NCBI GenBank assembly: GCA_009760855.2
Contig: WPIO01000182.1
Location: forward strand, 354,501-418,500
Length of the DNA: 64,000 nt
Direction: 5' to 3'
Origin: Cristatella mucedo
Lineage: Eukaryota; Bryozoa; Phylactolaemata; Cristatellidae
Part shown: positions 57,650-64,000 of the stretch, in pieces
Position numbering within the stretch: the first letter of the stretch is position 1
Layout: the number at the start of each line of letters is the position of its first letter
Program-made: the position numbers and the translations under genes
The notes under the pieces: model-generated
The model's input: the letters and a program-made list of their open reading frames with translations, nothing else
Databases searched by the model: none
What the model was told of the DNA's origin: nothing

Positions 57650-59440
57650 ATGCATGTATCTCCGTCCGTAGCTTCATAATGCCACAAAGACCATGTGTGT
57701 GATAAGCAGGAGAGTTTTGTATAGCTAACTCACAGCCTACGCGACTTTCGGTATGCATTCGGTAGCCAACAGACTTCATCTCACGAAAAAAAGAAAGTAC
57801 AGATAGGAGAGCAGTTGAGATAGTGAGTAACATGGAAGTAGCAGCTCAAGGGCGGCTAGAAAGTGTTTGCCATAGACGGCAGCAGGAGAGTAGTTGTCGT
57901 TGCTTATGAGTCGTGAAAGTGAGTTCCAGTCTAAAAAAAAATCCTGCTGATTAAACAGCCTCTTTTTGTATAGCGACAGAAGAGCCTTTACGGCTATCAC
58001 CACCGCTTGCAGTGGCGATAAAGGATCGCCCACCGCAGGAATCGAACCCACGACCTCGGGACCGAGGTCGTGAAAGCAACCGCCTTACCTAGTGTGCCAT
58101 CACGGCTCACCAGTCTAGGACCTGCAGAGCAAAAGCTTGTGTCGCCAACGTTCTTTAAGCAGAGAAAAAACAGCTAATTTATTTTCCGTACAGGATCTAA
58201 AGGCACGAAGAGGCTGAAACTGGTGCAGCAGCTCAACTAGGTATGGAGGAGCAAAGCCGTGACGGGCCTTGTGGGTCAGCGTAAGAACTTTAGTCTGTAT
58301 CAATTGATCAACCGGCAGCCATACTAGCTCTTTTAGCAAAGGTGACACGTTGTCAAACCACTGCGATTTGAAAACTAGCCTTGCAGCCATTTTCATAGCC
58401 AGCTGTTGTGGCCTAGTGGCATTTTGAGGCATCCCGGCTAAATGAGAACTACAATAATCTAGATGAGAAAGAACTGCACACCAAATATACCACCAGATGC
58501 TTGTGTTGGTACCTGTCAAGATTATTAATAGATGCAACTTTATAATACACCACTCCACAACAGTAGGTCTTCTTAACGAAGCTTTCAAAATTTAGGCAGT
58601 TGTCGAAGACGAAACCTTAAGTTCGAGCATGTGGTGATGGTCGCACAACAGCATCACCTATTAGAAGAGCAAAGCGTTCTAATCCAACCACACGCTTAGG
58701 GTGTCCTATGAGCAGCAGCTTGGTTTAATCGTCATTCAGTTACAAGAAATTTTCCGACATCAAGGACCGAATCATGGAAAAGCGAGTATTCAGTTTTTCA
58801 GTTGCTGTAGCGGATTCCGAAGGTTTAAATGACAAACACAGCTACCTATCGTCAGCATAAAAGTAATATCCGATTCCACGGGCCTGACTAACTTTTTTCA
58901 GAGGCAAGTATAAATGGAAAACAGCAACGGATAGAGGTTGAGCCCTTTAGGGACTCAACATGTGATAGGTCTGGTGGATGAGACCTGAACCCCACACGAC
59001 ACAGATTGAACACGAGCAGAAAAGTAAGATTTAAACCACGCCAGTGCCTCATCTGCCAGGCCGATCGTTGTTCTCAATCGCTCAAGTAGGACATCGTGAT
59101 CAACGGTGTCGAAGGGAGCTGATAAATGGATCAGTGCCAGGGCAGTGAAAGTCCGTCATCGTTGCTGCACAGGATGTTGTTGGTCACATGGAGAAGAGCA
59201 GTTTCAGTGGACTGCTGCCGCTTGAACCTCGATTGAATTTTTTTTCTGACATTCCATTCTTTTCAATGCGAGTTACCCGCTGCTTAGCGACAATTTTTTC
59301 AAGAATCTTTTGACAAACAGAGAAGAAGGGAAACCGGGCGATAGTTTGCAAGGACCTTATATTTAATCCAGGCTTTTTAAGTATGGGACTAACGATGACC
59401 GATTTTAAGGACTTGGGTGTGATCCCTTTTTCCATAGAAG
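57650..59440 (-). mobile_element. LINE B with reverse transcriptase, inactivated, split by a SINE
   Basis: On the minus strand from 59440: RT start (SVIVSPILKKPGLN, KILEKIVAKQRV), the catalytic Y-A-D-D at 58848-58859 (GYYFYADD), NDD-like and VVRPSPHARN-like parts in shifted frames, and the C-terminal domain (FDNVSPLLKELVWLPVDQLI; SYLAELL-like). It is interrupted at 57934-58109 by a SINE A copy and then runs to the 3' end at about 57650. Many frameshifts. Confidence 0.82.
57934..58109 (-). repeat. SINE A inserted into LINE B, with target duplication
   Basis: A full SINE A in reverse (ATCCTGCTGATTAAACAGCC, GGAATCGAACCCACGACCTC). CCAGTCTA flanks both sides (57926-57933 and 58110-58117). Comparison with the uninterrupted LINE B at about 10570 (CCACAGTCTAGGACCTGC) shows the insertion point. 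This gives the order of events: LINE B first, SINE A later. Confidence 0.92.
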
Positions 59441-59499
59441 CATTAAAAGTCTCGGTTATGCTTGGGCTAAGTTGATATGCCAGCGAAGACCACAGAGAT

Positions 59500-60235
59500 T
59501 ATGGTATTTATTGGATCTCGGATCATATTTCGGTCTCGTTTACTGTTCCTGCTCCTCTACGTACCGGGTGACGTCGAGTTTGTCCAGCGACGTAACTTAA
59601 AAAATCATTGACCAAGACAAATTTTGGAAATCTTTATGTGAAGCGGGTCTTCTTGATCTGCACCCAGACTCGACCGACAGCCTTGATAACCTCACTGATG
59701 TAGTGACCATGACTCGTAGGAGTACTCTTGACATGCATGCTCCAGTTCATTCCGTCCGTGTAGTTGTGGAGATTCCTTTCAATTTACGAAACAACGTTAA
59801 AAGACATTCAATTTGCGTTAAGCGCAGGATTGAATGCCGTTTTAAGAAGTCTGGGTCGGATGAAGATCTTGTCAATTTCAAAAGACTTCCTTCGAGTCTT
59901 CATCCAGAAACTTAACAAACCGGAGCTTTTTTCACTCGAAGAATGAGGTCCTGCCAGTCAGACCCACAGCAGATTCATAAGACGGTAAAAATTTGCTGGC
60001 CAATGCCGTGAGGTCTCACTCACCAGATATTAACAGCTCAGCTGAAATGTTTTCAGCCTTCTTTACTAAAAAAATGTGAAAATTCGTGCTTCCATAATGC
60101 CTCCCAAACTACAGCAATGGCTGAATCGAAACCTGTGACCTTCCTTATAAACTTTTCCGAGGTTTCTGCATACGATGAGGCTACCTTAATAAGGTCTAGT
60201 AAAAAGAGCTTGTCTCCTGAAGACGCTTTACCATG
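59500..60235 (+). mobile_element. LINE fragment, endonuclease-RT linker region, plus orientation
   Basis: Readable pieces are DKFWKSLCEAGLLDLHPDST, TRRSTLDMHAPVHSVRVVV and NVKRHSICVKRRIECRFKKS, typical of the region between endonuclease and RT in LINE ORF2. It sits head-to-head with the minus-oriented LINE B at 59440. Confidence 0.65.
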
Positions 60236-60335
60236 TTAGCTGATTCAACAGCCTCTTTTGTATAGCGACAGAAGAGCCTATTTGGCTATTACTCACAGCT
60301 TGCAGCAGCGATACAGGATCGTCCACAGAATACTC
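60236..60335 (-). repeat. Diverged SINE A scrap
   Basis: TTAGCTGATTCAACAGCCTC, GCGACAGAAGAGCCTATTTG and a GCTTGCAGCAGCGATACAGG piece follow SINE A in reverse. The head is lost or degraded. Confidence 0.65.
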
Positions 60336-61180
60336 TTAAGCTCAGCTGCTTATTACCTGACAACTAGCTATGAGCACTTACAGAAGATGCCACTCATGAC
60401 ATTGTCTGGTCTTACCCAACTAATTCTCAAGTTTGGATAGCTTCTACAACACGGCAGCCTGATATGATACATGCTGGTCCAAATATTCATAGTAGAAGAA
60501 CCTCCAATATACTGAGGGGGTTACCTCAAGCCAGGTCTGATTATCGCCGGCCAATGTTCCAGTGCTGCAGGAATGGGTTCTTACGGCATCTTTCTGGACC
60601 TCCCTGAAAAGAAAGATGGCTTGAGATCGTTGCTTTTCCTTTCAAAATCTGGCTCCTAAAGTGTGACCGGATGTCACATCACTCCAGTCCTCTTTTTGCT
60701 GCATATAAACAAATGCGCTCCTCTCTGAATAAACCGTTGAAAGGTGATCGCCAGTGGCAACACTTTAGAGGATCTCTCTTAAGCCTGGCATTGAAAGGCG
60801 CAGTAGCCACCATCGAGGCTGTACTGCTATATCGTGCTTCGAGAGTGGCAGCAGTAAGCGAAGGGCCGCTCCATGTGGTTTGCCCATTTCCGAGTCAGCG
60901 GAGGATGGGGTCAAGACCTCCTCCCCTCCCCCCCACTAAAGCCTCCGTGCAGATGCAAACCTTAGGTCTTTAGCACGTTAAAAAAGATATCTGCACGAGC
61001 TCCTTCGAACAGACCTAGACGGAATCAGATTGCGAATCGAAGGCAAGACAATGCAAGAGTTTTGCAATCAAACACCGGTTCACTAACAGCTAGCACGGAG
61101 ATTCCTAAGCAGATAGGAGTGCCGAGGAGGGTAACTAGGCACTGTAGTGCCAGCCATTCACGTCAACGTATGGGCCACTT
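60336..61180. other. Nothing firmly recognised
   Basis: No supported gene or repeat. A C-rich run lies at about 60925-60934. Confidence 0.35.
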
Positions 61181-61583
61181 TTATTCTGAGCAGTTTCTAG
61201 TGACGCCATCATGGAGCAGCACGAACAGATAGAGAGCTGTCGAGACTGTCACTGTGGCATTCACGAACTCAACCTCAAATCCATAGATCCATTTGTTGCT
61301 GCCTGACTGATCCAGAAATATGCTCGGTACGTGGGACATAGGCACACAGGCACGGATGACGAGTGCATGGGCAGCACACACACACGACACGGACCATCAA
61401 GACCACCTCATACGACCCGTTATTCGATGGTATTGGGACATAACAACCGTAGCAAGTGATGACGAGGCCTGCATCGGTTTCGGGAGGTTCGACAGTCTGG
61501 AACACGGTGGTACAGCTTGGCACTTTGCATGGGATGCACTTTTGAGTAAAGAGCTCAATTCTCAGAAACCCGGATGATACCGG
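61181..61583 (-). CDS. Candidate 3' end of an unidentified Cys-rich gene (two exons)
   Basis: Two phase-compatible minus-strand exons can be drawn. 61407-61583 follows an acceptor CATGTAG and encodes a Cys-rich stretch (LFTQKCIPCKVPSCTTVFQT; LVITCYGCYVPIPSNNGSYE). 61181-61306 follows GATCAG and encodes NKWIYGFEVEFVNATVTV and a hydrophobic ALYLFVLL, then a stop. The stop TAA overlaps an AATAAA, a possible polyadenylation signal. The Cys spacing suggests an extracellular protein. No family was recognised and no upstream exon was found, so this could be chance. Confidence 0.28.
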
Positions 61584-61844
61584 CTACATGTGAAAACCGG
61601 CAGGCATGTGTGAACACAACACGCAGGATTACAGGAACTATAATAGTGGGTGGGTGCTGGGCGTTCACTCGTGCGTTCCCTCGTGCGTGCGTACACGCAT
61701 GCGCACACATGAACACACCTACTTGTATTTCATAACACTAGCAGAAATGCTATTTTTAAAACACGGTGCCGAGTCGGCAAAGGGCTGAGGACAGACCAAA
61801 CCGAAAGGAGTAGCTATAAGTGGACAGAGAAAAGAGAGCTTAAG

Positions 61845-61985
61845 ACGGTTGCTTTTCACGACCTCGATCCCAAGGTCATGGGTTAGAATTCTGGGGTGGG
61901 GAATCTTTTATTGCAGCTGCAAGCAGTGGTGACAGCCATAAAGGCTTTTCTGTCGCTACACAAAAGAGGCTGTTAAATAGCAGAT
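61845..61985 (+). repeat. SINE A copy, plus orientation
   Basis: GACGGTTGCTTTTCACGACC, GGTCATGGGTTAGAATTCTG (degraded B box), AGCAGTGGTGACAGCCATAA, then CACAAAAGAGGCTGTTAAAT. Moderately diverged. Confidence 0.8.
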
Positions 61986-62029
61986 CAATTACAAAATCAC
62001 ACACAGATGGCATGGTACAAAGTGTCATA

Positions 62030-62622
62030 TAATTCATTTGTAATAATATTAATAATAATGCACATGATAAAGCACCCTCAGATAACTTAATCTCTTTCTA
62101 GGCGCTTCACATTTGCTGCAAAGGAAAGAGCGATTGAATGGTGAGTAATGTCATGCTTGATAAACATGAATAACATGGTTAGGGGTGACATGCACAGGGT
62201 CAGCATGCAAATGTGGTTAGTGGCAGCATGCACAGTGTCAGCATGCATAAGCACATCAAGGACGAATCATATGGACCCACTAAATGCTGTCCTAAATAGG
62301 TGTTTTCAGTTCTTTTTAAACGTGGTCAAGTCAGGAGATGTTCTGCCGCAAGTCGGGAGGGAGTTCCACGCTTTGGGAGCATACGAACTAAATGCACGAT
62401 CTCCAAAGGATTTGAGGTTTGTACGAGGTATTTGTAGACTGTTGGATTCCGAAAAGCGGGTGGTACGATGCTTGGCCTGGTGGGAGAGTAGATCTGACAG
62501 GTAGGCTGGAGCCAAAGATTGAAGTGACCTAAAGGTGAGCGACAAGACCTTGAAGTCGATCCATTGCTTGACTGGTAGCCAGTGCAAGTCGGCGAGAAGT
62601 GGTGTGATGTGGCAACTGCGAT
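62030..62622 (-). mobile_element. LINE A 3' fragment
   Basis: The ATT-type tail at the left is followed by AACTTAATCTCTTTCTAGGCG and a largely open C-terminal frame on the minus strand (CHITPLLADLHWLPVKQ, NLKSFGDRAFSSYAPKAWNS). It ends abruptly at 62622 where a SINE C begins. Confidence 0.88.
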
Positions 62623-62750
62623 TTGTATAGCGCCCCAAGAGAACTTAATATCTATTCAGGCACTTCACATATGCCACAGGGCTCAAGCTCACGACCTCGG
62701 CCAGACCTTGGTCGGGGTGAGCACCTTGACCACTTGGCCAAACCAGCGAG
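62622..62750 (-). repeat. SINE C copy
   Basis: Read on the minus strand: a tRNA-like head with CCACTTGG-type ends, GAGGTCGTGAGCTTGAGCCC, then AAGTGCCTGAATAGATATTA and AAGTTCTCTTGGGGCGCTAT. It matches the copy at 4583-4735. The 3' half resembles the LINE A end. Confidence 0.65.
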
Positions 62751-64000
62751 GCATAATTGCGTTCGCGACTCACATGTTTCCTCCTTCGCTGTCTTCAATG
62801 TCGGAGCTGACCTTGTAGAGCAGATCCCTGAATGGCATGGCCCTTCCGGCGAAGGCTCTACGGCCGCCCTAGTTCAGGGTTTAACACTCGTCACAAGCCT
62901 CTGGATTTACCAAAGATTGCGTGTCAATTGCTTCCTAATTGCACACTGAAAGGAGCACTCTCCTAGTTCGGGGGATAGGTGGACAATCATTTCGCTGTCT
63001 CTCTTTACTGACATTAGAGTGCTTTAGCGGCCCCTTTTGCACCTAGCCAGAGGGCACTCTGAGCTGTAACGCAGCATTCGCGGGAGGGGGAGGAGAGATT
63101 GCGCGGGGACCCTCGGCAGCACTCAGCGCCGCGTGAGCTCTAGCTAGCATCAGCTGATTTGGGTTGCAGAGCAGGCATTTTAAGACGCCGAATGGGCAGT
63201 TCCACTTTTGCGAGAAGCAAATAGCTAACATCTCAGCGCTAGACGCGGCGACCGCTATGTCGGGCCGCGGTTTCCGCCGCGCACACGTTTCTCCACAATT
63301 TGCCGTGAATGTCAAGCAAGTCAAACACGCGCCTATTGGCTTCTGTTAAGTAGATGTAGATCTACCCGGCTACACGCGGGCAGGACCGTCGCAACAGCGG
63401 TAATATCATGTTACAGATTCGAAAAGAAAGCCCGCAAGCTTCTCACTGACATGTTGATGCGCTGCGGTGCGCATTCTAAAAATATTACCGGCAAATGAAA
63501 TATGAAAGCTGTTCTCAGAAATAAGCAAACTGTAAAAATTCCAACTCGACGAGCTATGGCAGGCAGGTGGCGTAGCTGTCGCGGTGCTCACGTGACCCAA
63601 CGGCTACGCGCATGGCGGTGTCCCTGCCTTCGGTGTGTCGCGAACTCTGACCTCATTCTCCAAGGTATGGGTCTTTTTGAATCCGACGCTCGATTATTTG
63701 CGAACATTTGAGGCAGCGTGGCCGTTCGGCCAGGAATGCAGTCGCCCGTACGCCACGATTACGTACTCCGATTACCGTGCACGCGCACCGCAAAGCCCAG
63801 ACGGACGTGCCGTCCCATTCCGCGCGGCCTAATCTGAAGTCCTCCGCGGATCTCAGCTCCCGGCGCGATGGCCGCAGCATGCCTAAACCTCCAAAGCGAA
63901 CCTATGGCGGACTGGACGTAGGTGCGCGTGCGTGCTTGGTGCGTCGCGGCTTGCAGCTGCCGCCATCCTCTGACCTTTTGTCCTATTCACCCTTGAGCTT
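62751..64000. other. GC- and CpG-richer flank, no gene assigned
   Basis: CpG becomes frequent at about 63050-63350 and 63550-64000, as in promoter-associated DNA. Moderate frames occur on both strands without recognisable motifs. A gene may begin beyond the right edge. Confidence 0.35.

Noticed and set aside
1-64000. CRISPR arrays, rRNA operons, bacterial operons
   Set aside because: No regularly spaced repeats with unique spacers, no rRNA-like sequence and no Shine-Dalgarno gene strings. The repeats present are LINE/SINE copies and microsatellites.

Overview
The window reads as genomic DNA of an invertebrate animal. It has spliced genes with GT-AG introns, many degraded LINE and SINE copies, microsatellites, and no bacterial gene organisation. 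The species cannot be fixed from the sequence. A small heat-shock protein with two alpha-crystallin domains is best known from flatworms, with reports in a few other invertebrates, so a flatworm or another soft-bodied invertebrate is possible. This is inference only.

Four host genes can be supported, all on the minus strand. Reading down that strand they are EOGT (46.48 to 34.32 kb), B4GALT7 (26.80 to 25.91 kb), a double-domain small HSP (21.24 to 19.89 kb) and ZC3HC1/NIPA (15.93 to 1.04 kb, running off the left edge). For EOGT, the sHSP and most of ZC3HC1, exon junctions were set by eye from splice signals, and the codon phases close across all exons. EOGT and B4GALT7 are both secretory-pathway glycosyltransferases. 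The sHSP carries a heat-shock element and a TATA-like box at the expected spacing. The C-terminal exons of EOGT and ZC3HC1 were not found.

Between and inside the genes lie interspersed repeats. LINE family A is L2/CR1-like, with a 3' tail ending in ATT/TAA repeats. LINE family B is a second RT-bearing family. SINE A has a tRNA-like B box and an ATTT-type tail. SINE C is tRNA-derived, and its 3' end resembles the LINE A tail. There are also two inverted solo LTRs of about 0.72 kb and a 452-bp MITE with long inverted ends. Most copies are truncated and nested.

The most unusual region is 49.43-56.82 kb, a visibly AT-rich block unlike its surroundings. It holds decayed plus-strand reading frames: an unknown protein, a Lys/Glu-rich coiled coil, a capsid-like protein, another unknown, a protein with repeats like phage tail fibres, and a DDE integrase. 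Opposed to them is a minus-strand set of coiled-coil or basic frames. It looks like an endogenous Polinton/adintovirus-like element that has been inactivated by stops and frameshifts. I did not recognise a polymerase, a packaging ATPase or a protease in it. From 57 to 64 kb there are more nested LINEs and SINEs plus one weak candidate for a Cys-rich gene end.
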